Positions 17,761 through 28,373 are shown, numbered from the stretch's first letter. The stretch: DNA of 64,000 bases from Flavobacterium granuli (GCF_900129705.1 NZ_FQWO01000011.1:85468-149467), one strand, 5' to 3'. Notes: generated from the letters alone by a model not told the origin. Made by a program: numbers and translations.

Positions 17761-20541
17761 TTAGTTGTTTTTTTCATATTTTCTAATTGTTAGATGATAG
17801 TTTTTCATGTCAACTACTTCCTTCATCATTTTTTTAATATCTTCGGCAGTAATGCTGCTAATGGTGTTTTTAATAAATTCTGGGGTTAGTACTGTGTTAT
17901 ATTTTATGTTACGGTTCAACCATTCTTCCTCAATTTGTTTTTCATCGAAAAAAGAAGTGATGTAAGTGGTTTTAAGTATAGCTTTTAGTTGTTGGACCTC
18001 TCTGTCGGTAATTTGTCCTGTGCTCATAGGTGTTAAAACTTCTTCTTGTAATATTTTGCTCGATTGCTCGATATTAAGGGGATCAATCATATATCTAATA
18101 CTCAATGTACAAAGTTCGTAAGGTTCTTTTTTTATAATTCCAGTTGTTCCGGTTGAATATACCAGACCGTATTTTTCGCGAATTACCTGCAACATTTTAA
18201 TGTTAGAATATTGGGCAATAGCTTCTAAGATTAATTCATCTTTGAATGTTAACGGCTTAGTGGGGATACGATCAAATAAGTGAATTACCATACATCCCCG
18301 ACGTTTCCAGCTTATTTCGTTTTTAATGATTCCTGATGGAAGGCTAGGTGGGGTACTGTCAGTTTTGAAAGGTTTTATTTTAGAAACTGGAATAGTTGCA
18401 ATGTATTTTGAAACTAGTTCTACGGCGTTTTTAGGTAAAGTCCCTGAAATATAAATCAATGATGATGACAAGTCCTTTTTTAATATTTGGTTATAATTAA
18501 AAAAACGTTCTGCTGCCGTATCAATATTAGTAGTGTCTTTTTCGTCAGAAATAGTTGGTAAATAATTATTTTCAACAAAAGTAGAATCGTTTTCCGCTTT
18601 TGCTTTTACCTTTAAGTAAGAGTTTAATTTTCTATTAAAGACAGCTTCGTCTTGTTTATAAGCGTCTGTTATAGAGAGATTGAATATCTTAATAATTTGA
18701 TCGAAATTTTCAGGTAATCCTGATACTTTATATTCGAAATTATTGTTAGACAGGGTTGTTTTTTTTAATATTCCCAAAGACGTTTCATAAGTATTAATAT
18801 CTTTTGAGTTGTAATTTCCGTAGCCACCATCAATAAAGTTTAAAGAGTTTTTAAAATATTCTCTGTCTCCTTTTGGTATTATATTTAAGTTTTCTTTTGC
18901 AATTGCCTTTATGACTGTGTATTCACGGGGCGTGTTGTTTAGAATTACAGAAAAACCATTTTTATATTTCAATAAGATTAGATTTTCAGCCAAAGGAATT
19001 CTTTTTTCTAATTTAGCAGGTTTTTTGTCGGCTACTGTAACGGTCTTAATCGCAAGATTTTGAGAAAGATTAGGACTTAGCCTTGTTACTGCTGAAGGAG
19101 TTTTAAACTCATAAGGGCTTGTTTTTAATTGATCGACCGCGCTTAGTTTTTTAAGGATATACTCGCGAGTAAAATCCGGTGAGAAAGCTGTTGAGGTGCT
19201 GTCAAAAAATATGGTTTTATGGTCATGAATAAAATTATCGACTACTTGAATAAAATCCGTTGGTTTCAATTCCTTGAATATTTGCTGGGAATATTTATGG
19301 TTTTCTTGCCCTGTTAGGGGTATATCTCCTCCTGATAGAAAATGTTTTTCGGCTGCTGAATAAGAAAGTGTGGTTGTGTTTTTTTGCTTTTCTATTCTTG
19401 TCAAGATATTATTTGAATAATAGTTGATTTCATTCTCCAAAAAGCCATACTGATTTATTTGTGCTAATACGGAGCAAAATGTATCGAACATTTGCTTATA
19501 ACTTGTCCCTCTTGGATTTCTCAAACGAACATTAGTTATTTGATTTCCGGGCATTAATGTTGTGATATTTACATTTGATTGGCTAATTGTCCCGTTGGAT
19601 AGTTGTTCAAGACGTTTTTCAAGCATCTCAGAAAATATTCTGTTAATGTAAGAAAGTTTAAGATTTTCATAATTATCGATAACAAAAGAGGCTCGTTTTG
19701 AAGCAATGGTTAGACTGGTTTCTTTTGAAAGATCTCTGTATGTATAACCACCATCGACTATAGTTTCCTGAGTTAAATCAGGGTATTTAGTGGTTATTTT
19801 AGAAGTTGAAGCAGGTATTTTAGAAAATATCTCTTCAATCATTTGCTTTGCCTTGTTTTTGTCGATTGTGCCAAAAACAATTACTGCTAATTGATCTGGT
19901 GTATAATGTTTTTCATAAAATGTTCGCAAATTTTCAGCAGTTGCAGAATTGATAGATTCCTTATCTCCCAATACGTCATGGTTGTCCATTTTGGTTCCAA
20001 TTAAAAAAGGCGATGCTGTAGATCCTCCTCCTCCGAGATTCATTTCTTCGATTATGACTTTTTTTTCCATTTCAAGAGACTTTTCATTCAATTCCAAATC
20101 ATGGATCCAATCTTTGAATAAAAGAAAAGTTTTACGCATGTATTCCAAGTTGTTTTCCGGAATGTACAAATCATATTGGGTATTTATAGTCGATGTAGCG
20201 GCCGTATATTCTTTTCCTTGTCTCATTCCCATATCTTCCAGTGCATCAGAACTAGCTTTTCCCGGAAAATTTTTACTTCCGTTAAAAGCCATGTGTTCCA
20301 AAATATGCGCATATCCATGTTGTTCCGGAGTTTCTGCCAATGCTCCGGTATTGGATATCAAAGTCAAACGAACCTTGCCTTTATCGCCCTTCGGAAGGAT
20401 GTAGTAGCTTAGTCCATTGCTTAATTTTCCTATAGTCATTTGTGGAGGAATCTCCATTTTGTTTTGTCCAAAAGAGAAATAACTTATACAAAAAAATAGC
20501 ATGGTTACTAGTGAAATATTTTTCAGTCGAGTTAGTCGCAT
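17761..20541 (-). CDS. M16 zinc peptidase, secreted (second copy)
   Basis: A 926-residue M16 metallopeptidase. The signal peptide has a hydrophobic core ending near SFG (residue 25). The zinc motif is H79-IL-E82-H83 in AHILEHMAFNGS, followed by the acidic EKKVIIEEMNLG segment. The C-terminal half (from about residue 490) has the degenerate second M16 domain without the zinc motif. It is clearly diverged from the 941-residue copy at 11.9 kb, so the two probably have different cleavage preferences. The TlpA-like gene lies 71 bases upstream in the same direction, and a strong terminator follows the stop. It is expected to be part of the ECF-controlled peptide-degrading set. Confidence 0.92.
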   Translation of the reverse strand: MRLTRLKNISLVTMLFFCISYFSFGQNKMEIPPQMTIGKLSNGLSYYILPKGDKGKVRLTLISNTGALAETPEQHGYAHILEHMAFNGSKNFPGKASSDALEDMGMRQGKEYTAATSTINTQYDLYIPENNLEYMRKTFLLFKDWIHDLELNEKSLEMEKKVIIEEMNLGGGGSTASPFLIGTKMDNHDVLGDKESINSATAENLRTFYEKHYTPDQLAVIVFGTIDKNKAKQMIEEIFSKIPASTSKITTKYPDLTQETIVDGGYTYRDLSKETSLTIASKRASFVIDNYENLKLSYINRIFSEMLEKRLEQLSNGTISQSNVNITTLMPGNQITNVRLRNPRGTSYKQMFDTFCSVLAQINQYGFLENEINYYSNNILTRIEKQKNTTTLSYSAAEKHFLSGGDIPLTGQENHKYSQQIFKELKPTDFIQVVDNFIHDHKTIFFDSTSTAFSPDFTREYILKKLSAVDQLKTSPYEFKTPSAVTRLSPNLSQNLAIKTVTVADKKPAKLEKRIPLAENLILLKYKNGFSVILNNTPREYTVIKAIAKENLNIIPKGDREYFKNSLNFIDGGYGNYNSKDINTYETSLGILKKTTLSNNNFEYKVSGLPENFDQIIKIFNLSITDAYKQDEAVFNRKLNSYLKVKAKAENDSTFVENNYLPTISDEKDTTNIDTAAERFFNYNQILKKDLSSSLIYISGTLPKNAVELVSKYIATIPVSKIKPFKTDSTPPSLPSGIIKNEISWKRRGCMVIHLFDRIPTKPLTFKDELILEAIAQYSNIKMLQVIREKYGLVYSTGTTGIIKKEPYELCTLSIRYMIDPLNIEQSSKILQEEVLTPMSTGQITDREVQQLKAILKTTYITSFFDEKQIEEEWLNRNIKYNTVLTPEFIKNTISSITAEDIKKMMKEVVDMKNYHLTIRKYEKNN

Positions 20542-20612
20542 GGTGTATATAATTTGATAGATTTAGTTGTCAATTATGATAATTGGTTTTTGAAAGACAC
20601 TTTGTAAACGGT

Positions 20613-22061
20613 TTATTTTTTGTTTACCAGGCTTTTTAATAAACGATCAGGGATGCCTGTGGAAGGTTTAGGTGCTTTATTAAGGTATAGTTTTCCGTTA
20701 GGATCAATAATTGCAAAATGAGGAATGCCCATAACCGCCAGTTGAGAATAAACCTCGTCAACATTGGAATTTTGAAGTTGGATTCCTCCAAGATTTTCTT
20801 TCTTGATCATGTCTAATAATTTCCCCCTGTCTTCATTTTTATCAATTGAGATACCGATAAATACGATGTTATAATCTTTTAAACGATGTTTTAATTCTTC
20901 GAGATATGGAACTTCGAATTTACAAGGACCACACCATGTTGCCCATAAATCAATATATACCCATTGTCCTTTGAAGTCCTCTAGAGAAACTTTATTTCCT
21001 TTTGTATCAATCCCAGTCAATAATGGGTATTCTGCTGCATTATCATATTGCTTTCTGCCCGATTTCCCTTTTATTTCTTGTGCTTCTTTGATGATAAATG
21101 GAGCCCATTGCCCTGCATATTTAGAAACAGTTTCAATATATTGAGGATTTTTACCATTTTCGTAGCGTAAGGCATATAGATTGTCTGCAACTATAAATTG
21201 TCTGGTAGTGGAATTTGGTATGTAATTAGCAATTTTTACTTCATTTACCATCCAATCTTTGCCGTCTCCTAATAGTTTTTTTGGATCATTAATGCGTAAA
21301 TAATCAATGTAAGCTGATAAAACTTGACGATAGTACATAGAGAGTATTGCATTTTCAGTGTTGGAGTCTTTTAAACATTCTTCCAGTTTGACAATATCCT
21401 GCGGGTTAAAAGAGTGATAGGTTTTTACAGCGTAGTTTGGCATCTGTAATTCATTTTTTATTCTGAAGTACTTGGTGTCCATTTCGATAAATTGGACGAA
21501 AGATTGTGAAATATTTTTATTGGAAGATTTGAATTCATTTACCATATTATCCAGTTTTTGATACAAAACATTGACATCAATTGGTGCTGGTTTTTTGGCA
21601 GACTCTCCTTTTTTTACCTTTTTTTCATAGAGCGATAATTCATTATAATAGCGAAGAAGTTCAGTTCTGATTGGAGTTTGGCTCTGTAAGAATCTGTTTT
21701 GTTTGGCTTCTCTACTGTCACCCTCAATGGTAGCTTTTTGATTTTTGATGCTAATAGATAGGTTATCTCCTTTTTCTAAGTAAAAATTAAATGAATAGCC
21801 AATACTTTGTATGGTTGTTGTTAATAATTCGGTATGGGAAATTTCTTTAGTAATATCAATGATGTTCTGGTTGTTTTTTGGGAAAGTTTCCTGCACTCCC
21901 CATAAATTATCATAATATCTAATAGAAGCACTATTTTCTTTTTCAGAATCTGTTTTTATCGTAAGTGTGATTTTGTTTTTTTTGACTGGATCTACATTCT
22001 GAGAAGTAATCAATTGAGACGTTATCGCTACTGCGAATAGTATGTATTTCTTCATATTCAT
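20613..22061 (-). CDS. TlpA/ResA-like periplasmic thiol-disulfide oxidoreductase with N-terminal extension
   Basis: A 482-residue exported protein. After the signal peptide (ends near SQN, residue 21), residues about 30-330 form a beta-rich then helical domain typical of Bacteroidota TlpA-family proteins with a DUF4369-like start. The thioredoxin domain occupies the last 140 residues, with WATWCGPCKFEV (C377, C380) and the cis-proline in VMGIPHFAII. A second ATG six bases inside is an equally plausible start. It begins a transcription unit with the 926-residue M16 peptidase, behind a predicted ECF-type promoter at 22109-22136. A reducing role on peptide disulfides is inferred from the CGPC motif and the neighbours. 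Confidence 0.88.
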   Translation of the reverse strand: MNMKKYILFAVAITSQLITSQNVDPVKKNKITLTIKTDSEKENSASIRYYDNLWGVQETFPKNNQNIIDITKEISHTELLTTTIQSIGYSFNFYLEKGDNLSISIKNQKATIEGDSREAKQNRFLQSQTPIRTELLRYYNELSLYEKKVKKGESAKKPAPIDVNVLYQKLDNMVNEFKSSNKNISQSFVQFIEMDTKYFRIKNELQMPNYAVKTYHSFNPQDIVKLEECLKDSNTENAILSMYYRQVLSAYIDYLRINDPKKLLGDGKDWMVNEVKIANYIPNSTTRQFIVADNLYALRYENGKNPQYIETVSKYAGQWAPFIIKEAQEIKGKSGRKQYDNAAEYPLLTGIDTKGNKVSLEDFKGQWVYIDLWATWCGPCKFEVPYLEELKHRLKDYNIVFIGISIDKNEDRGKLLDMIKKENLGGIQLQNSNVDEVYSQLAVMGIPHFAIIDPNGKLYLNKAPKPSTGIPDRLLKSLVNKK

Positions 22062-22108
22062 AAATATTTTGGTTTTTTAGTTTAGAATTAGATAGGTATT
22101 AGAATTAA

Positions 22109-22136
22109 AACGCATTAAAACATCAAGAGAGTGACA
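22109..22136 (-). promoter_or_regulatory. Predicted ECF-sigma promoter, TlpA/M16 unit
   Basis: On the minus strand TGTCAC (22136-22131) and TGCGTT (22114-22109) are 16 bp apart, 48 bp before the start codon. This matches the promoters predicted at 17663-17690 and 23324-23350. The rest of the divergent intergenic space, 22137-22521, shows no gene. Confidence 0.6.
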
Positions 22137-22521
22137 TCTTAATGTAATTAATTTTTAATGATGTTTTTTAGTTAGAGGGATAGGAGGAGTTTATTAATGA
22201 GCTGTTCATATTGTATCCGCTTTCATTTTCGTAGTTGATACTGTCCGGTCATTTGTTTACATGGAAATGTTCGCTTTGACTGTAGCTCTCTGCATAGGTT
22301 TTCAAGATAGTATTTATTATCTTTGAGGGAATAGGAATCGTAGCTCATCTGGTTTTTTCCTGTCTAGAAACCTATTCATAAAAAAACATTCCTGCCGCAG
22401 AATCAGGAAAAATATTATATTTACGACTTTTTTGTATAAAAAAACAACTTGAATTGTTAAGCTTTTGTGAATTAAACTTTAATCTTATTGCACCTTAGCT
22501 CAAATTAAGGAATACAGGTAA

Positions 22522-23079
22522 ATGATAGTAGCGGGAAAAATAATAGAATACAACAGTCAGGAATTTAGATCATTGTTTGAACGCCTGTTTCCTGCAATCT
22601 GTTTGTTGGCAGGGCGTATTCTTAAAGATGATGCAAAAGGAAAGGATGTGGCTCAGGAAGCGTTTGTGAAATTATTGAACAAAGCTAATGAAGAATTTAC
22701 TGATGAAAATGCTTTACGTGCCTATCTGTATATTCTTGTTAAAAATGCTTGTATAAGTATTATAAGGAAAGAAAAAAAAATACTTAATACTCCTGTTGAT
22801 GATGGAATGCTCATCGCAGAGCAATCTTTTCTTAATGAAGTCCTGAGAGAAGAAACCTATCAATTATTGCGAGAGGCAATTAAAGATCTGTCCCCTCAGG
22901 CAGCACGCGTTGTTGATTTGACATTGAAAGGTTATAGTAATTTGGATATTTCAGACGAAATGGGAATAACCATTAATACCGTTAAGACAACTAAAAGGAG
23001 AGCCTATCAATCCTTAAGAAAAAATCTTGGACATCAGTTTGTAATGCTATTGTTAACTAATTTTATTCGATTTTTTTAA
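22522..23079 (+). CDS. ECF sigma-70 factor of the Bacteroidota FecI/SusCD type
   Basis: A 185-residue extracytoplasmic-function sigma factor. Region 2 is at residues about 15-80 (DVAQEAFVKLL). Region 4 lies near 125-170 (LSPQAARVVDLTLKGYSNLDISDEMGI, then TINTVKTTKRRAYQSLR). It is encoded just upstream of a FecR-type anti-sigma and a SusC with an STN signalling domain, the usual cell-surface signalling trio. A 300-bp gap and a separate ECF-like promoter before fecR suggest that sigma itself is made from a housekeeping promoter, while fecR-susCD is under its control. The same promoter motif before the two peptidase units suggests they form its regulon. Confidence 0.93.
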   Translation: MIVAGKIIEYNSQEFRSLFERLFPAICLLAGRILKDDAKGKDVAQEAFVKLLNKANEEFTDENALRAYLYILVKNACISIIRKEKKILNTPVDDGMLIAEQSFLNEVLREETYQLLREAIKDLSPQAARVVDLTLKGYSNLDISDEMGITINTVKTTKRRAYQSLRKNLGHQFVMLLLTNFIRFF

Positions 23080-23323
23080 ATCATTCTCCCATCTCTTAGA
23101 TCTAATTTGTGTTTCTCAATTCATACGTTTTTAAAATTTATTCTAAAGTATACTATTTTGAATAAGATCTAAAGCTGTCAACCTTTAATTAAAGCAGATT
23201 GATTTAGGTCGAGTATAAAAGCGCGTTTTTATAAAATCCTTCAGCTGTAAAAGACAGTTAAATTGGTTGTACATTATTTTCTAAATCTTATTTTATAAAT
23301 TTTTTGTTTTTTTTAACAATTGG

Positions 23324-23350
23324 TGTCACCCTCAAAGTCAAATATGCGTC
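23324..23350 (+). promoter_or_regulatory. Predicted ECF-sigma promoter for fecR-susCD
   Basis: TGTCAC (23324-23329) and TGCGTC (23345-23350) are 15 bp apart, 43 bp before the fecR start codon. The first box is followed by CCTC, against TCTC at the two minus-strand copies. The remaining bases between 23080 and 23392 show no gene. Confidence 0.6.
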
Positions 23351-23392
23351 TTTAATTAAGACGACATGAATTTTGTCATAATCTAATACGCA

Positions 23393-24592
23393 ATGAAAAA
23401 AGTAAAAGAACAAATAAAACAATCGGAACTTTTAGTTGGAAAGCTGCTTGGTACACTAACTGATGAGGAAAAACAAAGACTACAGCAATGGGAGGAAGTA
23501 GCTGCTAATAAAGAAACCGAGACGGATATATTAAATGCCGATGCATTTAAAGACTGGAACGAAAAAAGGGATCGTTTGAATACCTCTGAGCAGTGGGAGC
23601 AGTTTGTTGTCTATATGGACAATGCTAACAGAAAACCTAAGGTTATAAGGATGAATTTCTTTAGAGCTATAGCATCAATAGCTGCTGTTTTAGCAATTGG
23701 TTTTTTTGCCTATTTAAATTATCAACAAGCGGGCTTTGAGGAGGGTTACCAAACGGTATCTCAGAGTAATATTGCTCATGGTTCGCCGCATGCTAAACTG
23801 ATCTTAGCAGACGGTAAGGAGGTTAATTTAGCCAATACTAACGTGAATGTTATTGCTCAAGGGAGTATGAATATTGAAAATGAGAAAGGCATTTTATCCT
23901 ATAATGAAGGTAAAGAGAGTAAAAGTACGGCAGCAGCTGTAAACACTTTGAAGATTCCTCGAGGAGGAGAATATCAATTGGTTTTGTCAGATGGTACTAA
24001 GGTGTGGTTGAATTCAGATACCGAATTGACTTATGCTGTGTCTTTTTCTGAAAAAGAACGAAGAGTTCGCTTAAAAGGGGAAGCATATTTTGAGGTTGCT
24101 CACAATAAGGCTAAACCTTTTATTGTTGAGTCAGATAATCAGGATATTGAAGTTCTTGGAACTCATTTTAATGTTTCTGCCTATCAGGATGATGCTAATA
24201 TTGTAACCACACTTGTTGAAGGAAAAGTAAAGGTAGAAAGTACTGTTAAGGGGCACTCTAAAATTAAGGAGTTTTTGTTGCCAAATGACCAGTTAGTTCT
24301 TAATAAGATTAATCATGGTGCCTACAAGCAAAAGGTGGAAACCGATTTGTATACCTCTTGGAAAGAAGGACGTTTTGTTTTTAATAAAGAGCCAATAGAA
24401 TCTTTCTTTAAAAAATTATCGCGTTGGTATAATGTCGATATTGTTATTACCGATGAAAGTATTAAGAAAATAAATTTCACGGGTGATTTACCTCGTTATA
24501 AAAACATGGCCGATATTTTAAAAGTTGTTGAAGCAGAAATGTCTGTTCGTATTAAAATTAAAGATAACAAGGTGGTCTATGTTACGAGATAA
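23393..24592 (+). CDS. FecR-family anti-sigma factor
   Basis: A 399-residue inner-membrane regulator. The cytoplasmic N-terminus (residues 1-90) is helical and would bind the sigma factor. A single membrane segment sits at about residues 92-110 (IASIAAVLAIGFFAYL). The periplasmic part holds the FecR domain around 185-280 (LKIPRGGEYQLVLSDGTKVWLNS and VLGTHFNVSAY) and the terminal DUF4974 segment, where FNKEPIESFFKKLSRWYNVDI is visible. It would receive the signal from the STN domain of the SusC encoded 84 bases downstream and release the ECF sigma encoded upstream. Confidence 0.93.
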   Translation: MKKVKEQIKQSELLVGKLLGTLTDEEKQRLQQWEEVAANKETETDILNADAFKDWNEKRDRLNTSEQWEQFVVYMDNANRKPKVIRMNFFRAIASIAAVLAIGFFAYLNYQQAGFEEGYQTVSQSNIAHGSPHAKLILADGKEVNLANTNVNVIAQGSMNIENEKGILSYNEGKESKSTAAAVNTLKIPRGGEYQLVLSDGTKVWLNSDTELTYAVSFSEKERRVRLKGEAYFEVAHNKAKPFIVESDNQDIEVLGTHFNVSAYQDDANIVTTLVEGKVKVESTVKGHSKIKEFLLPNDQLVLNKINHGAYKQKVETDLYTSWKEGRFVFNKEPIESFFKKLSRWYNVDIVITDESIKKINFTGDLPRYKNMADILKVVEAEMSVRIKIKDNKVVYVTR

Positions 24593-24676
24593 AAAAAGAA
24601 ATCATCGCTCGCTTCCCTTTTCTAGTATTCTAAATTAATAAACACATAATTAACCAATAAACCAATTTATAAAAGT

Positions 24677-27600
24677 ATGAAAAAAAAGAGATTAATAACA
24701 GCTCTCTGGCATTCTTGTGGCTATAATGAACTGTGGATCAATATGAGAAGATCCTTTTTTTTAAGTTTAGGATTAGTGCTATTTGTTTCAGCTAGTTCTT
24801 ATTCGCAAACTAAGCGAGTTAAGCTAAATTTAAAATCCGTTAGCGCTTCAAAATTATTTGAGGAAATTAGAAAACAAACCAATTATAGTTTTTTTGTTAA
24901 TGAAGCGAATGTTGGCAAAATAAAAAGCATTACTATTGATAAAAGTAATGTTACTGTTAAAGAGGTGTTGCAAGAAGTGCTTGCTAATACTAATTTGACT
25001 TTTACTTTGGTGGGTGATACTATTATTATTAAGAATGAAGAAACAAAAGTAGAGCCAAAAAAACAACAAAGGAAGTTGACAGGGAAAGTAATTGACGCTA
25101 ATACAGGGGAATCATTGCCAGGAGTTACTGTTGTGTCAAAGGGCTTTGTTCGTGGCGAAATGACAAATGCTAATGGAGAGTTTTCTATTACGGTATCAGA
25201 AACTGCTGAGGCACTTGTTTTTTCTTATGTAGGTTATGAAAAACAAGAGGTTAGATTAAATGATCAAACAGATCTTACGGTACGTATGATGCAAGACGTT
25301 GAGCAACTTAAAGACGTTGTTGTTACAGGTTACCAAATAATCGATAAGCGAGAATCAACATCTGCTATTTCTTCTATAGAAAAAAAGGATATGAATATAG
25401 TTAATGCCTTGACTGTTGATCAAATGTTGGAAGGTAAAGCGGCAGGTTTAATGGTTTCTAACTTGAGTACTACTCCGGGAGCAGCAGCTAAAATTCGTAT
25501 ACGTGCGGGGAGTACCTTTACAGGTAATCAAAGCCCACTTTGGGTCATTGACGGTGTGATTTATGAAGATCCAGTACCTTTGACTGCTGATCAGATTAAC
25601 AGTTTTGATAACGTTAATATAATTGGTAACGCTTTGACTGGTATCAACCCTGATGATATTGCTAAAATTGATATCCTTAAAGATGCTTCGGCAACAGCTA
25701 TTTATGGTACGCGTGCGGCCAGTGGTGTTATCGTTATAACAACAAAAAGAGGAAAAGAAGGGAAGCCGGTATTGTCTTATTCTACAGGATTCAGTTTTGT
25801 ACAACCACCAGCTTATTCTGATTTTAACCTAATGAATTCAAAGGAACGAATAGACGTCTCGCGTGAGATGTATGAACGTAACCTTGGGTTCACAGCTAAT
25901 TATGCAAATGTGGATCGCTTAGGGTATGAAGGCGCTTTAATGAATCTTTGGGATGGGACATTTACTTCTCAACAATTTCAAGATAAGGTTTCCTTTTTGG
26001 AGACTTTAAATACGGATTGGTTTGGCAAGTTATATCGTGCCTCTGTTCTAAAAAAACATTCTTTAAATGCTAGCGGCGGTAGCAAAAATGCTCGTTATTA
26101 TTTTTCATTAGGATATGATGACCAACAAGGTACAGAAAGAGGAGTTGATTTGAATAGAATTACAGCCCTTTCAAATATAGATTTGGATATAAGAGAGAAT
26201 GTATTATTGTCATTTAAGTTCAGTGGTTCAGTGCAAAATGCAAAATACAACCATTCGTCCATTAATCCTTTTAATGAAGCCTATTATACCAGTCGTACTA
26301 TACCTATCTACGATGATAATGGAGAGTATTTCTACCAAAGTAAAGAAATCTTTAGAAATTCTGGTACGATTAAATACGGCAGGTATAATATTTTGAGAGA
26401 AATGGATAATTCTGAGCGCAATGTGAATAATAAAGATTTCAATATTTCTGCTCAGTTACGCTGGAAGTTTCTGGATAATTTCCGTTTTACAAGTTTGGCA
26501 AGTTATCGTAATACGACCAACTTAAATGAGCAATGGATTACTGAAGACACCTACTATGTGGCAAAATTGCGTACCTACGACAAATTTGAAGAATTGGTTC
26601 AAAATCAAGTAAATGGTTATGCAACTGTGCCTTTTGGAGGGGTTTATACAGGAGGTATGGTGAGTCAGACCAGTTACCTGTTGCGTAATCAACTTAATTA
26701 TAGTAAATCCCTAACTGGTGGACATGTGTTCAATATCAATTTTGGGCAAGAAGTAAATTCAACTAAGTATTGGGGAGCTCAAGGCTTTACCGTGCCGGGA
26801 TATAACCATTCGCAAGGTAGATCATTTATAGCGCTGCCAGTAAGTGGTTACGAAAATATGATTTCATGGCTTAATACCAAAGGCAGCAATTCAGTATACC
26901 CATCAATAACTGATAGAATACAAAATAGCTTGTCAATGTTCGGGATTTTCAATTATGTGTATGATAATCGTTATGTTGCCAATTTTAATGTCCGAAGTGA
27001 TGGCTCAAATGCTTTTGGTCAATATCAACGTTACAAATTTAAGCCAACTTGGTCTGCTTCTGCGCGATGGAATATCCACAATGAATCTTTTCTATCTGAA
27101 AACAACGTATTTGATGAGTTAGCTCTACGTGCTTCTTATGGTATTAGAGGAACTATGCCTAATTCAAATCCTTACCTGATTATTAGTAATTACGGACGTA
27201 ATGACGTAATGTATTACCCGGAAACAACAGCTAACTTACAAACTTTTCCAAATGCGAATTTGAGATGGGAAAAGACCAATACGCTCAATTTAGGTTTGAA
27301 TTATAGCATATTTGGCGGTCGTATAAGTGGTGCTTTGGACTATGCTTATTCAAAAAGTACCGATTTACTTATTAGCAGACCGGTATCATTAGTAAATGGT
27401 ACAGGTATTCAATCTTATAATGCTGGAAGTAAAGATGTAAGTAGTTTTGAGTTTGGAATCCGTACGGTAAACATCAAACTAGAGAAATTTGCTTGGAATA
27501 CCTCTTTCAATTTTTCTCATGATGTAGATCGTGTTTTAAAAGGGTTTGAGGAAGGTGTAAGCCAATCATTGACAGTTAACAATTATTTATCTGGAAATAT

Positions 27601-28330
27601 TTATCGTTCAGGCTTTCCTACTTCAGGTTTCTTTTCTTACCAGTTCGATGGTTTAAACGATAAAGGACTTCCTACTTTTAAAAACTTAGATATGCCTAAT
27701 GCGTCTCGAGAAGATCATTTGAAAGCAGCCTTAGTTTATGAAGGGACTCGTTCTCCTAAATTTTATGGGGGATTTGGTAGCGAATTTAAATACGGTAATT
27801 TTAGTTTATCTGCTAGTTTTTCCTATAAATTAGGTTATAAAACCCGTTTGCTAAGTTTGTATAATGGAAACCAGAATTTACCATTGCCTTATGAAAATAT
27901 GAACAGCGCCTTTAATGACCGATGGAGACAACCAGGAGACGAAGCGTTGACGAATATTCCTGCAATAACAAATTACGATATGAGATTTGTAGGTAGTGCC
28001 GGCGCCGATGGTCTAAATTCAGTTTACGTTAGCAATATGGGATGGACTGTGCCAAATGGTAAAAATGCATGGTGGATGTACGACAATAGTGATGCGCGAG
28101 TTGTAAACGGAGATCATATTCGTTTTCAATCAGTTACACTTTCGTATTCCGTACCATCCAAAGTTTTAGCTAAAGCAGCTGTCAAAAGCCTTACTCTTGG
28201 ACTACAAGGAAGTAATTTGCATGCATGGGCTTTTGATAAAAAACTTAATGGTCAAGATCCTGAGCAGGTATCAAGTCTTGGTATGCCAAGTTTAGCTACC
28301 TATAGTTTTAGTTTGAACATGAGTTTTTAA
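24677..28330 (+). CDS. SusC/RagA TonB-dependent transporter with STN signalling domain
   Basis: A 1217-residue outer-membrane transporter. A signal segment (residues about 25-44, ending SSYSQ) precedes an STN domain (about 50-115), which in this family contacts the FecR anti-sigma. A carboxypeptidase-like regulatory beta-sandwich follows (about 135-215, KVIDANTGESLPGVTVV), then the plug (about 230-360, MLEGKAAGLMV and PLWVIDGVIYEDP) and a 22-strand barrel ending in the terminal Phe of LNMSF. A TonB-box-like stretch lies before the plug. Met23 is a possible alternative start. The SusD partner follows at once. RagA-type members import oligopeptides, others glycans; the peptidases nearby favour a peptide substrate, by inference. 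Confidence 0.94.
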   Translation: MKKKRLITALWHSCGYNELWINMRRSFFLSLGLVLFVSASSYSQTKRVKLNLKSVSASKLFEEIRKQTNYSFFVNEANVGKIKSITIDKSNVTVKEVLQEVLANTNLTFTLVGDTIIIKNEETKVEPKKQQRKLTGKVIDANTGESLPGVTVVSKGFVRGEMTNANGEFSITVSETAEALVFSYVGYEKQEVRLNDQTDLTVRMMQDVEQLKDVVVTGYQIIDKRESTSAISSIEKKDMNIVNALTVDQMLEGKAAGLMVSNLSTTPGAAAKIRIRAGSTFTGNQSPLWVIDGVIYEDPVPLTADQINSFDNVNIIGNALTGINPDDIAKIDILKDASATAIYGTRAASGVIVITTKRGKEGKPVLSYSTGFSFVQPPAYSDFNLMNSKERIDVSREMYERNLGFTANYANVDRLGYEGALMNLWDGTFTSQQFQDKVSFLETLNTDWFGKLYRASVLKKHSLNASGGSKNARYYFSLGYDDQQGTERGVDLNRITALSNIDLDIRENVLLSFKFSGSVQNAKYNHSSINPFNEAYYTSRTIPIYDDNGEYFYQSKEIFRNSGTIKYGRYNILREMDNSERNVNNKDFNISAQLRWKFLDNFRFTSLASYRNTTNLNEQWITEDTYYVAKLRTYDKFEELVQNQVNGYATVPFGGVYTGGMVSQTSYLLRNQLNYSKSLTGGHVFNINFGQEVNSTKYWGAQGFTVPGYNHSQGRSFIALPVSGYENMISWLNTKGSNSVYPSITDRIQNSLSMFGIFNYVYDNRYVANFNVRSDGSNAFGQYQRYKFKPTWSASARWNIHNESFLSENNVFDELALRASYGIRGTMPNSNPYLIISNYGRNDVMYYPETTANLQTFPNANLRWEKTNTLNLGLNYSIFGGRISGALDYAYSKSTDLLISRPVSLVNGTGIQSYNAGSKDVSSFEFGIRTVNIKLEKFAWNTSFNFSHDVDRVLKGFEEGVSQSLTVNNYLSGNIYRSGFPTSGFFSYQFDGLNDKGLPTFKNLDMPNASREDHLKAALVYEGTRSPKFYGGFGSEFKYGNFSLSASFSYKLGYKTRLLSLYNGNQNLPLPYENMNSAFNDRWRQPGDEALTNIPAITNYDMRFVGSAGADGLNSVYVSNMGWTVPNGKNAWWMYDNSDARVVNGDHIRFQSVTLSYSVPSKVLAKAAVKSLTLGLQGSNLHAWAFDKKLNGQDPEQVSSLGMPSLATYSFSLNMSF

Positions 28331-28373
28331 ACAAAATACTAGAAAAAGAATGGATCATTTAAACAAAAAAAAC

